Assembly: GCA_020726505.1 (NCBI GenBank)
Contig: JAHLEZ010000041.1
Location: 1-64,000, forward strand
Origin: Leptodontidium sp. MPI-SDFR-AT-0119
Taxonomy: Eukaryota > Ascomycota > Leotiomycetes > Helotiales > Leptodontidiaceae
Length of the DNA: 64,000 nucleotides
Reading direction: 5' to 3'
The notes beneath the pieces were generated by a model. It saw only the letters and a list, made by a program, of their open reading frames with translations, searched no databases and had not been told where the DNA came from. Made by a program: the position numbers and the translations under genes. This document shows positions 46,768 to 58,909 of this stretch, one piece after another (position 1 is the stretch's first letter; each line of letters starts with the position of its first letter).

Positions 46768-49021
46768 TCAAGCGCTCCACTCTTTGATCCATCTGTCATA
46801 TCGCTTTCTTCGTTCAGAATGATATGCCTCGACATCCGGCACATTACCTCCCTCGGCAATATTCTTGAGGAGACTGATTTCAACAGAGCTAGGCTTGGGC
46901 AACAAAGTCAATCGTTCTGCCCATTCCTTTTTGATTGTGCCATTGGAAGTATAAGCAAGACGGGTGAATTCGCACCACATGAAGACTGAATGCATTGCCA
47001 CAATTGAAGTGACATCGAACCATTCTCTATGTTCCGATCGCACTGTATCGTCATCAAACTCAGGGTGATGGCGACCCTCGCAGCTTAGCTTGGCTCGGAA
47101 ATTCTGCAACTCCAGATGAACAAGCTTCGTGACTCGTTGGGGAAACATAGTAAATGTGGATGTCACGGTGACATGATCGAAATCTTGGAGCTGGCATCCG
47201 GCTTGCAATTGCCGTCTGCGAGCATAGACCGGTGCAGCTCTCCCAATCTTGCATAACTTCCTAGAGGGCGACTCAAATATGTGTACGTAACCTCCTTTTG
47301 AATGGCGCGCGTTCATCTCTTCGATCAATTCCTTGTCGATGATGTCTTGAGAATTGAAGCGGCTGTTTTGCTGGAAATTTCCATGCAATGAGAATTGATC
47401 TTTAGGAATCTTCGCCTGGGTATCTTGAGCTTTGGTGTTGTGTTCCGGTGAGGTCGCTTCATTCGAATCTTTTTTGAATGCCGAGGAGCCAGTAGTGGTT
47501 AACGTAGGACTCTTGCCCACCGGTTGCGCATTAATGGACACTGGCTCTGGCACCGACTGAGGCTGGCGCTCGGTTCCAAAAAAAAAAAAGGCTGGATGGT
47601 CTTGAGGGTATTAATAATGTGTGATGTAATTGTAAGTTGAAACTCACCAGACGAAGATGGACGCTCAAGAACATCTCTGCGACTTGGCATGGCTCCAGTT
47701 TTAGAGTTAGGTGAACGGCTGAGAAATACGAATTCGAAGTTTTGCGTTGCTGATTCCCACGGTGGCATTACTTGAGGCATTCGAGAGGTTCCTCTAGCAC
47801 GTTCAATACTCCCGAAGTCGTATTCATTACGCGAGCATGAAGATAGATGAGAAACCGTTCTCGGTCTATTCGATGAAGTTGCTCGAAAAGTATCATCATG
47901 CCTCTTCTCGTTCGAGAAGAATTGAATGGACATCCAGAAATCGGCGTTGAACTTCGACATGGCTTCTTCCTTGGACAATCGCTGCTTTGAAAAGTCGGCC
48001 CACTTCTCAGCATACATTCGTGGTAGCTCTCCAATTGCATGCCCAGGACAGAGAACCAATCTAGGTATGAGTTCTATGTCAACCTCTGATCCAGCTGTAG
48101 CGTGAGAGCTTAGAAGCTCTTGAGCCATAAGTTGTTGCTCCTTATGTATGAATGTTGGGCACCGCCAACCATCTGAAGTCATGGCGATACATCTTAGATT
48201 TTCCTGGTAAAAGATCTCGAGACTTGCTACTCCTAGTTCAATCGAAGCGTAAGACTCCATGCCTACAAGTACCGAATTCTCTGGTAGATTTGGAGCAGCA
48301 CAATCAGGTTCGGTTTCAGGCAAACTCGGTACTTCGCTATCGCTGTTTAATTGTACCTGACCCAATCTATTCAGGGCTTCCAAACAATTCTGGTCTATTG
48401 TCAAGTTAGCCCGATGACTACAAGCATTCACATGATGAGCCCGAGAACCCGAAACCCCTCGCCCCCTTCAACATCAATCCAACTCCTCTCACAGTTATTA
48501 TATCACTTGCCTCTGTTGGAAATGTTCGGAGTAGAACTTTGTCTTCCTTGACCTTCTGATGTAGATGTGGGGGAGATAGCAATATTGGGCCAAGAGCTTT
48601 CTTTGCTGTTAATCACAATTGCTGATTGGTAGTCGACAACTGTATTCTCGAACTGGGGATGGTCTTGCTTAGAGCCATAAACTGACAACCAGTCGAGAAA
48701 CAACGCATTATGATAGATAGTCTTCCCCCAGTGCGTGGAACAAAGCATCAATGGCATCAGTTTGATAGGTGCCTGGACGTCAGACAAGTCCAAATGATCC
48801 AGATTCGCAAGAAAATTCGAGTCGAGCAAAGGAATCTCCTTGCGGCATCTTCCAAAAGAATGGAAAGCGGCGCAAACGACGAAGCCAGTCTTCGATGTCT
48901 TCAGGTCTTCGAGCGCCTCATTGAATGTTATGACCTGTCGTTTCGATCGTGATTTTTGAACAACGTGCGGGACCTTGAGCGCGGCTTTGACGCTAGTTTT
49001 GAGAGCCGAGAAGGCCGACAT
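46768..49021 (-). CDS. T5orf172 (GIY-YIG-like) domain protein with two C/C/CxxH modules
   Basis: Three exons, complement(46768..47591, 47648..48417, 48507..49021), encode 702 residues. The C-terminal domain starts near residue 529 with GGYVHIFE and CKIGRA, then RRRQLQAGC, which is the T5orf172 (DUF1766) pattern related to GIY-YIG nucleases. Two earlier segments each hold a C-x8/9-C followed by LCxxH (residues in CAAFHSFGRC...LCSTH and CIAMTSDGWRC...LCPGH), suggesting a repeated zinc-binding module. The exon 3 start includes a 12-T run encoding four Phe, made in frame by the acceptor at 47592. The donor at 48506 is GTGATA. Roles of this family are poorly known; fungal members are upregulated in meiosis. 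Whether it is a nuclease is uncertain. Confidence 0.7.
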
Positions 49022-49822
49022 TAGAGCTGGGCGACTGAAACTGCGCAATGAAATGATAGACGAGATTGGGCTGTATCGTGTCGAGAATTGAGAATATCAA
49101 CACATGACAAAATAAACATCGAATGGCGCACAAGTCGAAAGATAAGGAGAGAGGAGATGTCCACATGTCACTGATTTGCAGGTCTCTTCTGGGGGACATG
49201 CAGGAGCAACCCTGAGACCCCTGATGAATGTTGGTGTTTCTAATATTGCCCAATCCGAAGAGGGCAGAAGGAGCCGGAAACTCTCCTGCAGATTGCGCCT
49301 TGCTCATGCATCAACTCGGTTCCAACTCATTCAATTTTAGGTTAGGGCTAGGCGTAAATGTAACACTACTGGGCTGATGCGTTGCATCATTATGCTGCTG
49401 CTGTCTTATTGGAATTCCCGTCCCAAGTGTTATCGGTCATGACTTGCATCATTGACTGGGATACAGTGCGCAGTTCGCTTAGTATATCCCCTTACGAAGT
49501 TACCTATCCGTAGGCAGCAGCATGTCATGGGCGTTTAAAATTTAAGGCCTATTGGTTCGCGTATCGTAGTTTCGGATAGGGCGACGGCGAGGCGAGGCAA
49601 AACATCGCTATCCCTGTTTGGGTGACAAAATTAAGCCACCCCCGCTTCAAAAGCTGGGCAGGCAGACACGGGCAGACAGGCTGTGCAAAGTCCCGCTTTA
49701 TATTACTGCCCGTGCCTCTTTTCTCCCAACTTCTACCTTGATCTTCTCCCTGGTTTCTTGAATACTCATTTTCAAAAGCATCAGCAAGGTCACGCATAAC
49801 AAAGCAAATTCGAACAGGTGAT
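49022..49822. promoter_or_regulatory. Divergent promoter region
   Basis: About 800 bases between divergent genes, the T5orf172 protein (minus) and the NLR (plus). No gene seen; both promoters are expected here. Confidence 0.45.
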
Positions 49823-52800
49823 ATGGATATCCCAGCCAGCCTAGCCCGTCCAATGGCTCTCCGTATTCTTTCCTTTGATGGCGGAGGCGTCAAGGGGCTA
49901 GCAAGTCTACTGATCCTACATCGAATTTTCAGAACCCTTCAGAGGCTTGAAGACCTTCCAGAGTTGCCGAGACCATGTGAATACTTCGATTTGATTGGAG
50001 GTACCTCTACTGGAGGGTGAGAAATCAACGAAAATCTAGATAAACGACAAGCTGAAAGATGATATTGCCAGATTAATAGCAATTATGCTCGGCCGATTGC
50101 GAATGACGATTCCAGAGTGTATTGAGATATTTAAACACATATCCAAATCTGTGTTTGGTGACAATCCTGGTATATTTCGGAGATTGGTGAAGCAAATGGC
50201 AGGAAGACCTTTTTTCAATGCCCGAGCCTTGGAGCAGGCAATCAAGGAGCTCTTGACAGCGCGTGGGGTTGACCCAGAAACATTGTTCAAGGAGTCTGAT
50301 GATCCTAAGTGCAAAGTGTGAGTCTACTCTGGCTCTTTACTACCTCTTTGAGATAGGACTTGTTGCGCTCATGATCGGCGACTCATTTGGACTCAGTATT
50401 GATCTTGTTGCATCCAGATTTGTCTGCAGTACTCGGAACATAAGGCCGTCACTTCATAATGTACTTTTTCGCTCTTACGCTACCTGGCATCCGTCTCAAG
50501 AGAATTACGTCTGTCGCATCTGGGAAGCAGCTCGGGCAACTTCAGCCGCACCACTATTTTTCGAGCCTCTTAGGCTCGAGTCTTCTGGCGCCACATTTGG
50601 GGATGGCGCTCTGGGACTCAATAATCCCATTTTTGAAGTGCTCAATGAGGCCGACAGACTGTTTCCGAACGCAACAATTAGGTCCGTCTTGAGCATTGGA
50701 ACTGGATTGACCGACGTGAAAGGGCTTGATACTGGCCAACTCAAGATGTGGAATGTTCTCAAAACATGCGTGGAACTTTCCATCAATTCGAACAAGCAAG
50801 CGGAGGACTTTTCAAGGAGCAGAATAGGGAGAGAAATGCTCAGCAATAGAACATATTTCCGATTCGACGTTGACAGAAATATCGATACTATATCTCTGGA
50901 AGAGTGGGAAAAATTGGATGAGATCGATGGACTGACGGAAGCTTATCTGGGTCGACCCGACAAGGAAAAAGATTTACTCGACTGTGCTCGGAGTCTTTGT
51001 GATCGAATTGTTTCAGGTTGTTAACCCCACCGATTCTTCTTGTGCATTTGATTGGAATAGAAGTCGTCATAAAATTCTATGGCTATTTCCATAGGAATGT
51101 TAAAAGTTTCAGGAACCCTAATTTTCCATCTCCAAAGCTATGCTAACAAAGAAGTAGTAAACGCCGCCGAAGATAGACCAAAAAACGCCGCTACAAAATC
51201 AACACTACCTGCCTATTCAACTCCAAATTTTTCTGGTAGAGAGAAAGAGCTTTCTGAGATAGAATCGATCTTTGAGCGTTCATATCCCTTCCACAAAAGA
51301 GCTGCTCTCTATGGTTTAGGAGGAATTGGGTAAGAGGTCTCCTAGAACTTCGCTTATCTCACCGCAAAATATGAGCAACAAGCTGATGCGCATGCTCGTT
51401 TCCATAGAAAGAGTCAAATTGCATACGAGTATGCGAAGCGCCACTTAGGTGAACGAACTGTATTCTGGGTCAGGGCAAACAATCTAGATCATATGAAAAC
51501 GGGTTACCTGGCCATTGCTAGCCTGTTTGAGCTAGATCTAGAACAGCCACAACCGGATGTGTTACTTGTTGTCAAAAAGTTTTTGGAAAGCCAGGACGCT
51601 CTTCCATGGCTTCTAGTTCTGGACGAGATCGATGACAAAGAGACCATGTTTGCCAGAAGTGCCACTGGGGTCAAACTCATGGACTACATTCCGAGATCCC
51701 AAAACGGGCGAGTGTTGGTCACCACAAGAGATTCCCGGCTCGTTGGACTCATGGACGGTTTTGTCGTTCCAGCCCAGAATGGTATTCGTGTCGGACCCAT
51801 GCCATTCGAAGAGGCTTCGAGCTTGTTTCAACGCTGCCTGCGTCGAGACCTGATGGAAGAAGCAACACAAGAACAGTGTCGAACTTTTTTAGATATGCTT
51901 GGAGGGCTTCCCCTAGCACTCGTGCAGGCTGCATCGTATATGCGAGAGGAAGGAGCTCCAATTCACGAGTTTATTTCTCTGTACAAAGATGTCGAGGAAC
52001 ACGAGGGACTCTTTCAAGAATCAGCAACCAATACCGATATGGAGCAACGTTCAGTCCTCTTCACATGGGAGATTTCTTACGCGCGGATCGCTGGCCCCTC
52101 TTATCCGACTGAAAAGTCACAAGCAGCTATCCTACTAGACCTGCTTGGTTTCTTAGACGCGCACGCAAGTTCCGCACGATCCCTTTCAGAAGTAGAAGCG
52201 CGGTTTCAAGGAACCCAGGTTTTCGATGCCTTGGATGGAATCAAGCATGCACTCCCTCCTCAGGACAGTCCTTCAACTTTGCTATCAAGCATCAACGACT
52301 CTCGTATCAAGAACCTAAACAGGTTTCAATCTACAATAGGACGGCTCCGAAACTACTCTCTTGTCACCTCGGCAAACTGCTGGGTTCATCCAGTAGTGCA
52401 TAGCTGGATTTATCGTCGCCTGTCTTTGGAAGAGCGGTGCAAATATTTTTCTTGGATTATTGAGGAACTATGTAAACATCTAGCATCTCCAGATTTGCAT
52501 TCTTGGGAAGTTGCTCTACTGCCCATTGATTCGATGTTCTTCTTCAATTTTGAAGACATGCACTACCTCCGACATGCTAATGTTGTCCTGGATTACGCCT
52601 TCTCTGCCAAAATGATGGGATACATGTCGGAACACAGAGTTGCTATCGCTGGGCTTGAGGAGTTGCTATACCGAATCGGTGAAGTCTCGGCTTCATCAGG
52701 CGAAACCAAGAAAGCAATTAAATACCTTGAAAAGTCCATTGCTCTCACGGAACATTCAGGTTCTTCAAATGTGCTACTTGCAGCGCGGCGCCTTCGGTTG

Positions 52801-53721
52801 GCCAAAGTAAGGTCCCGACAACAGTCCCCAAAGGAAGCGGCAAATCAAGCACGGCTTTGTGTCCAGGCAGCGCCTAGAGATTTCGATTCTCAGCTATGGC
52901 TCGCTCAATGCTTGCAAAAGCAAGGAGAACTTGAACAGGCCATTGAATTATATCGCGAGATTATAAGTTTCCCGACCCTCGACCCCCACCAGGACTTTGA
53001 GAAAAACAAACACCTTCTCGTTGCGTTGTGCGACGTAGCATTACTTCACGCGAGGCTTGAAACTGAAGAAAGCATAACTTATGCTCGTGAAATAATCGAT
53101 AATTTTGCCATGCCGTATATACAAGCAAAGCCTCGCGGAGATATCGTAAAGGCGCTGCTTTATCGAAAACTTCTAATTGCCCGCCTAGAGGTAGCTTCGA
53201 CTCTGGATGATCAAGAAGCTGTTTGCCAGCAAATGGTGGAATATGATGCTTATCACGAACGGCTTGGTCCGCCCATGACTGGTGGAATTCCAGAAGAGCT
53301 ACTCTCACATCTCGAAAAACTCCAGCAAAGGCGGAAATGGCCCGAGATCGAGGTTTTGGTGCGTATTTACTCGAAGCCACGCTGGGACATCCTGGAGATC
53401 ATGTCCCTAAAATTATCTCAACCTGAACATTCTGATCTCATCAATGACACTGTCTTGCATTGGTGTATCATGTACAATGTTCAAGGCGAGGCTTATTTCG
53501 AGGAAGGAAAGTACAAGGAGGCAGAAGATGCTCACATGAACGCACTTGGCCTTCATCTTTTCTTGCACTCGGCAGGATCGGGATCACAGGAATTTGCAGA
53601 AAACGTATATAACCTCGCTAGATCTCTGGCTGCCCAAGGAGATGTGAAGGATGCGAAGTTAAGGATTATTCAGCAATCTTTTTCTGGTATCATTGCAGAA
53701 TTGGAGGCCATCCCAAGGTAA
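49823..53721 (+). CDS. Patatin-NB-ARC-TPR protein (fungal NLR)
   Basis: Five exons: join(49823..50016, 50072..50317, 50418..51016, 51152..51329, 51408..53721), 1176 residues. A patatin phospholipase domain (about 10-330) has the oxyanion loop DGGGVKGLA, the catalytic GTSTG serine S62 and DGALGLNNP as the Asp motif. The linker leads to an NB-ARC ATPase with Walker A GLGGIGKS (401-408) and Walker B WLLVLDE, then GGLPLALVQA. The C-terminus (about 750-1170) contains TPR-like helices, for example QLWLAQCLQKQGELEQAIELY. This layout matches fungal NLRs such as N. crassa PLP-1 and C. parasitica vic2, which kill cells on recognising a partner SNARE. The domain calls are seen in the sequence; a death role is inferred. 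No SEC9 gene is beside it. Confidence 0.85.
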
Positions 53722-53974
53722 ACAACAATAGCGTAAAATATTTGCCGGATTGTTCTGTCGAGTAGAGTAGTTTGCAAAATTCCTTGCACATGTGTCCCGG
53801 AAGTTCTTTTATATTTTGGGCTATTCCAATTGGGGTTTGGCTGTTCGTCCTGAGATTGCTAGATGCAACAATAGTTGCCCGCAACTCGTCAAGCCTGGGT
53901 AAAGCAGCTGCAAAATTAGGCTTTAATGCAAGATCAAAACGAAACGAGATATTTAAAGTGCCGTAAATGAGAAG

Positions 53975-54235
53975 ATGCCGACGTGCGAAAGCATTCTAAA
54001 CTTGAACGAACGAATTGCAGGCAAACCTCTCTGGATCGTCATGAACAAACTGGATGTTTGAGATGAGCTTATCAGTCCCCCGACTTTTCCGATAGATTAC
54101 TATACGCTTCTAGACAATCTTGGCAGTAGTGTTCAAATGTCAGGTCTTTTTCCAAATCTCGGTCTTGAGTTCTACTTTCCTCAAATCAATGACCAAGAGT
54201 CGAGATCTAAAATCCGAAGGAACTTTTCACACTGA
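53975..54235 (+). pseudogene. Possible broken small gene
   Basis: One frame of 86 codons begins at an ATG and looks protein-like on both sides of a TGA at 54059-54061 (PLWIVMNKLDV, then DELISPPTFPIDYYTLLDNL). An Arg codon (CGA) before decay would explain the stop. The family is not recognised. Confidence 0.3.
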
Positions 54236-54262
54236 TGATGCCAGAGCACGCGAGAGTAGAGA

Positions 54263-54297
54263 GATAGCCCAATTCTCCTCAGTCTGTGGTCGTATAT
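54263..54297 (-). repeat. 5S rRNA-derived 5' fragment
   Basis: The plus strand reads GATAGCCCAATTCTCCTCAG, then TCTGTGGTCGTATAT. The 3' part is the 5' end of a 5S gene in reverse; the GATAGCCC junction is shared with the pieces at 43618 and 54646. Confidence 0.6.
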
Positions 54298-54645
54298 AGC
54301 AAATAGGGCGCAATTATTATTTTTGTCCAAGTTCCTGGTTCCTGCTTTTTTAGATCTGATTTCCCCAGCGAGACCGGAAGATCAAGCCCGTGGATTTGCA
54401 GAAATTACTCTTGCCGAAACAAGAATCGCGTACCTGAAACGCCTGAAACTCCTGAGCCTATGATCCCTCTCCCTCCACATTGCACTTTCGAACTTCGGGG
54501 AGCCAACCCTTACACCCCCTAGCCCCCTTTTATCTTGTTCGCGCAAAAATAGAATCTTTGCTTGGGGTGGCTTAGGGACAAACAGACACCTTCTTTACCA
54601 GCCTTCAAATAATCCGCAGTGCCTCGGTGTTTCGCAAGCTAGGTT

Positions 54646-54667
54646 GATAGCCCACTTCTCATCAGTC
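54646..54667 (-). repeat. Short 5S-like fragment
   Basis: GATAGCCCACTTCTCATCAG matches the other junction pieces with two mismatches in 22 bases, then diverges. It may be a more decayed copy. Confidence 0.4.
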
Positions 54668-55645
54668 GTTCGAATGCGCGGAATTAAGCCCGTAGACATG
54701 CATGCCCAAACCACGACCAAGCGTATTGCATTGCTCCACAGTGGCTGATTCTGCAAGGCTATCTCCGGGGGTTGAAAAAATAAACGTTGCATGTTTCTTA
54801 ATCATCCAACCCGAGGAGAGGAGCACGCGCTGCGAACTCTCCGTGAACTACGCCTTCCTCGTTGGTTTTACCACAGCCTCTCGTCTCGGTGAACTAAGGC
54901 TGCACTGTGATGTGAACGAAACAATGGTCGTTGAACGGCCGAACCACCCCATTGGGACCTATGAGATGAGAGCAGGTCAAATAAAAAGTGGAGAGTGGCT
55001 CGAAATAAACATTCATTCCGGAGCCTTGATCCAATATATTTGAACCGCATGTTTTATGCGTTGGTTGAGCCTTCGGCACCGGCCGAGGCTAATCATCAAC
55101 ACAAGTATTATTCTCCTGTAAAATGGAGTTAGGTGTACCCCGCCTCCATTTAGCGTTCGCTTTTGGCTATGGGATGGCAGTTCAGATGCCCTCGAGGGAG
55201 GGCTAGGGGTCTCTATTCCTTTCTTGCTCCTTCGCTTTATACACCTGGCATTCTAAAGAATCTCTCCATGTTGTCAAGATTTCCAGCTGGATATTCCCAG
55301 ATCTTTTAATACTTCCTCGCCTCGGACTCACATCACAGATGAGTGTCAACAGGCACAAGCGCACAGGCACACCCAAGGTCACGTTATTATTCAGGCGCAC
55401 CCTCAGGCACAGGTACCCCTGACGCCTCACGAAAATCGAGGCGCAGGCGCTCCTGTAACTTCGTAAGGTTACCAGGAGCCGTAAAACAGGCCACAGGCCT
55501 TTCAACTAGGGGGGCTCAGCCATCTAAATTAGTTGGCAGCCCACTTGCTGCCTGGAAGGGGTGGAATCACTATAATATGAAAGGCAACCGTTAAAACTCG
55601 GCGACCTTTAGACAACGGTCGGCGAGCAGATTCCTGCCGTTGCCA

Positions 55646-58600
55646 ATGCCAATTGCTAGCAGAATGCCTTCGGTATCCACGGAAACGCTGCAACGACTAG
55701 ACTTGCTCGCCAAAGAGCACCGAATCAAATTTGCTGGCGACTTGCCCTCATCGAAATGGCCTAGGTGCCACAAGGAGACGCTGAGATGCGTCACGGAGCT
55801 TGGGGAGAGAAAATTCGACTCGTTCGCGACCGGGCCCAATGTGACAAGTGATGAGCCCTGGAAAGCCCAAGTCAAGTTCCAGGCGGCTCTTCTCGTAGAA
55901 AGATCGCGGCGATGCCATCAGCGGAACGAGAGCAGTTGGAGGTTTGCCTGCGAGCCCTTCATCTTCAATAGACTGGAAGCAGAAGTAGTCTGGTACCGTT
56001 CTATTCCGCTTACCAGCGTGACATCCGTCTGAGTCTGGATGCTAATGATTGTGAAGCAAAAATTGTCGAAAGCGTGTATAGCGCTCCGAACTCGAGGCAA
56101 GTCGAGAAGGAACATCTGCTGCAGCTGCAGCATTGCAAGAGCGGCAACGGAATCGGGAGCCATGTCGATGTTCGCGAATGGCACGTAGCCAGGATTAGTA
56201 AGGGCTCCGATCCGCCAACTCAGAAGAAAATTGCCGACGATAGTTGACCTAATAATTTCTTAGTCTCGAGGCAGTTGGTCTGAACCAAATTTTTGGCCAT
56301 CGCGAAGATGAGCAGGTTCGACTCGATCGAGCAGTAGCTACGAAGCTGCACAAAGACATCCAGAAACCTGACACTATATTCGGGCTTCGCGAAACCCGGA
56401 ATATTGAAAATCTTCTCCATGATACGAAAAAGAGAGAGCTGGAGCTCGAACGCGGAGAAGACAACCAAGATAAGCAGCTCCACGAGTTGTTGGATCCATC
56501 ACCTATCACACAGCCAATCAGTCAGAAGGGCGATAAGCTCCTATTCCCATTTCTAGTCCTGGAAGCAAAATCCGGTACCTCCGATAGCGATTGGTATTCT
56601 ATCCAGATGCAGACCGCCTTTCCCATCAAAGCCTTCCTTGATACACAAGACCGTTTGAGAAGAGCAACGGGTCGACGGTCGAAATGGCACGCAGGCCCGC
56701 TAGTGTGGTTCTTTGCAAACAAAGGAGAGGACTGGAGGCTCTCTGCGGCGTACATGGAGCAGGGACACCCTAGAGCAGGCGTAACAGGGACCGTAGACTA
56801 TGTAAGTATATTCACAATCTTAGACAATCTTGTGTTTGCGAAACCTAATCCAAGTTTTAGTTGGTTGTGGAGCTCTGGAAGGGCTCGATTAGTACTCGTA
56901 ATGGGGCCCTGCAGCTCCTGCTGCTGGTCGATTACATATTCGACTGGGCAAGAGACGTCTACAGAGACCATATTATCCAGGAGCTCAGGATCCTTGCGTC
57001 GGGCGAGAACGATGCAGCCAGCATCGTTTACTCTGACACTGATATCCACTCCACTCGCCAATTAGAGTACTCCGGCGTTCCCGACTCAGAGGATGTCAAG
57101 AAGTTCGAAGAATACATTTCCAATCAGAAGGAGTACATCGCCTTGGATTCAGCCAAAGGTATCGTCCGTCATGCCACCTTCGTTGAGTCGAGATATTGCA
57201 CTATCTTTGTTACGCCAGACAATGTGCAGACTCTCCTGCAGTCCACGAATCAAAAGAAGACGCAACAATTGTGTCGCTACATCTTGAATCACATGTCCGA
57301 ATCAATAATGCTCGACCTACCGACTCTGGTGGCAATGGAGAAGCAGTGGACTGGAAATTCTCGGTTGTCGCCGCCCGGCTATCTTGCAGAGATGAAGTTC
57401 TACTCGGTAGTCTCCTGTACCAACTATTTATCTGGAAATTGGCACCAAGTTCGCGAGCTTTATGTTGTTGCTATCGCCGAAGGTGCATGGGCAACTATAG
57501 TCGACGCATCGAAACTGAAGAAACACAGGGGAAAGGCCGAGAAGCCCGCTCTCGCGGATACGGCCACTATGGATTCTATGCTGACAACACTCAAGAAACT
57601 CCAGGCAGGCTCTCTGGCGGAAACTCTTCTTGCTGCAATTACCCGAAGGGCGGTGAAGATCCAAACGATATTTAACTATGAAAGCTTCGTCCAGACCCAC
57701 CGCTCTGCTAGAATGAGCTCCACCGATACAAGTGCTTCTGACACGAGCTCTGTCAAAACCAACATTTCAGTCCCTGCTCTTTGCAAAGCCGTCTCAGACA
57801 ATGGTACGTTTCGCGATATTGTACATTATATCTATAAGTTCTTCAAAAAAGGGAATCTAGAACCACAGGAATCGTTCATGAGAGTCTCCAAGAGGTTCGA
57901 CCAACAACATCTGCTTCAATTCGACGTAGAACCAATTTCGACCACGGAGGCACCATTACGTGTATCTGATAGCGGATGCGTCTTGATCACCTCCACCTGC
58001 CACTCCCAGGATTCGGATTGCTCCGAGTCGAGAGTCTGCATTTACACAGTGGAGGGAGAGCCGGCAGCACCTTCTCGAGAGCAGCTATTCCAAAGGCTCA
58101 TGGACACAGTGGAGACCCGCGACGTCTATCATACCACACAGGACAATGGCACCTCCAATCTCACCAACATGAAAGAAATTCCTTGGAATCTCGAAAAGAC
58201 GTATGGAATATACAGCGAACACTACGAGTTCCTCCGTTTCTTAACAGGAATTGGCAAGGATATTGGTAACCACAGCGTGCCCTCTATGCAAGGTTCGCCC
58301 AGAACGTCAGCCGAATCGGGATCTTATCTGTTTACAAGAAACATTGCTCCATGGCAGGATCCGCGGCGGGTCGGCGGCAACATAGAAGGGCGCATGTTCA
58401 CCGTGTTTAAACTGATGGCTAGCGAGATCTCGTACTGGAAAACGAGAGCGGAATCACTGAGCGCCGAAGGCATCGCCTGCTGCAAGATATGCGCCACTTC
58501 CTTAGAAGATGATAATGGTACCTGCTTTCAGTGCTTTACAGCGCTCAGAGAATTTGATGACGACAGCTGGTTTCAGAATTTGATACAAGGCAGAATGGGT

Positions 58601-58909
58601 TTTCCTGAGGGGAACCAAGATAATGACGAGTCCGACTCGGACAGCGCAAGTCTCATATACGGTAGGATGAGAAATCAAGACCGGTGGAAAGCGAATTTAG
58701 CTGGCTACCCCAGCTTAGACGAGGATTTTGGCGATCTGGACGAGCTCTTCTCTCAATATATGAAGTTCACGAAGTGGGCGTTGAAGCAGAGAAGGGCTCG
58801 TTGGATGAAGAGTTCGGGTACGAAACGCAAGAGGCAGGTAGAAGACATCGAAAGCGGAGAATCCGAAGTAGAAAGGCAGCTTCATGCCGAGTCTGGCGAT
58901 AGTCATTAG
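55646..58909 (+). CDS. Fungal-specific protein with PD-(D/E)XK-like motif and C4 zinc knuckle
   Basis: Four exons, join(55646..56017, 56082..56197, 56264..56801, 56861..58909), encode about 1024 residues (or 1018 if the next in-frame ATG at 55664 is used). The intron at 56018-56081 has a GTGACA donor and GTGTATAG acceptor and corrects an apparent frame shift. The body has LFPFLVLEAKSG (EAK at about 263-265), followed by WYSIQMQTAF and GPLVWFFANKGEDWRL; E-x-K after a hydrophobic strand resembles the PD-(D/E)XK nuclease core, but the preceding Asp was not fixed. A C-x2-C-x10-C-x2-C cluster lies near residues 883-900. The C-terminus is acidic, then basic (GTKRKRQVED), possibly a nuclear signal. 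This is a family seen in many ascomycetes without known function. It sits downstream of the NLR, in the same orientation. Confidence 0.7.

Larger units (their letters stand above)
53722..55645. other. Gene-poor, decayed region
   Basis: No intact gene seen over 1.9 kb. It contains two 5S-derived fragments (54263 and 54646) and a broken frame (53975-54235). A frame at 54702-55043 and CAGGCACA-type repeats near 55340-55420 were also noted; neither was recognised. Confidence 0.45.

Noticed and set aside
55980..56090. A frame shift in the PD-(D/E)XK-like g­ene
   Set aside because: A 64-nt intron (56018-56081) with GTGACA and GTGTATAG borders joins the frames, so no mutation is needed.
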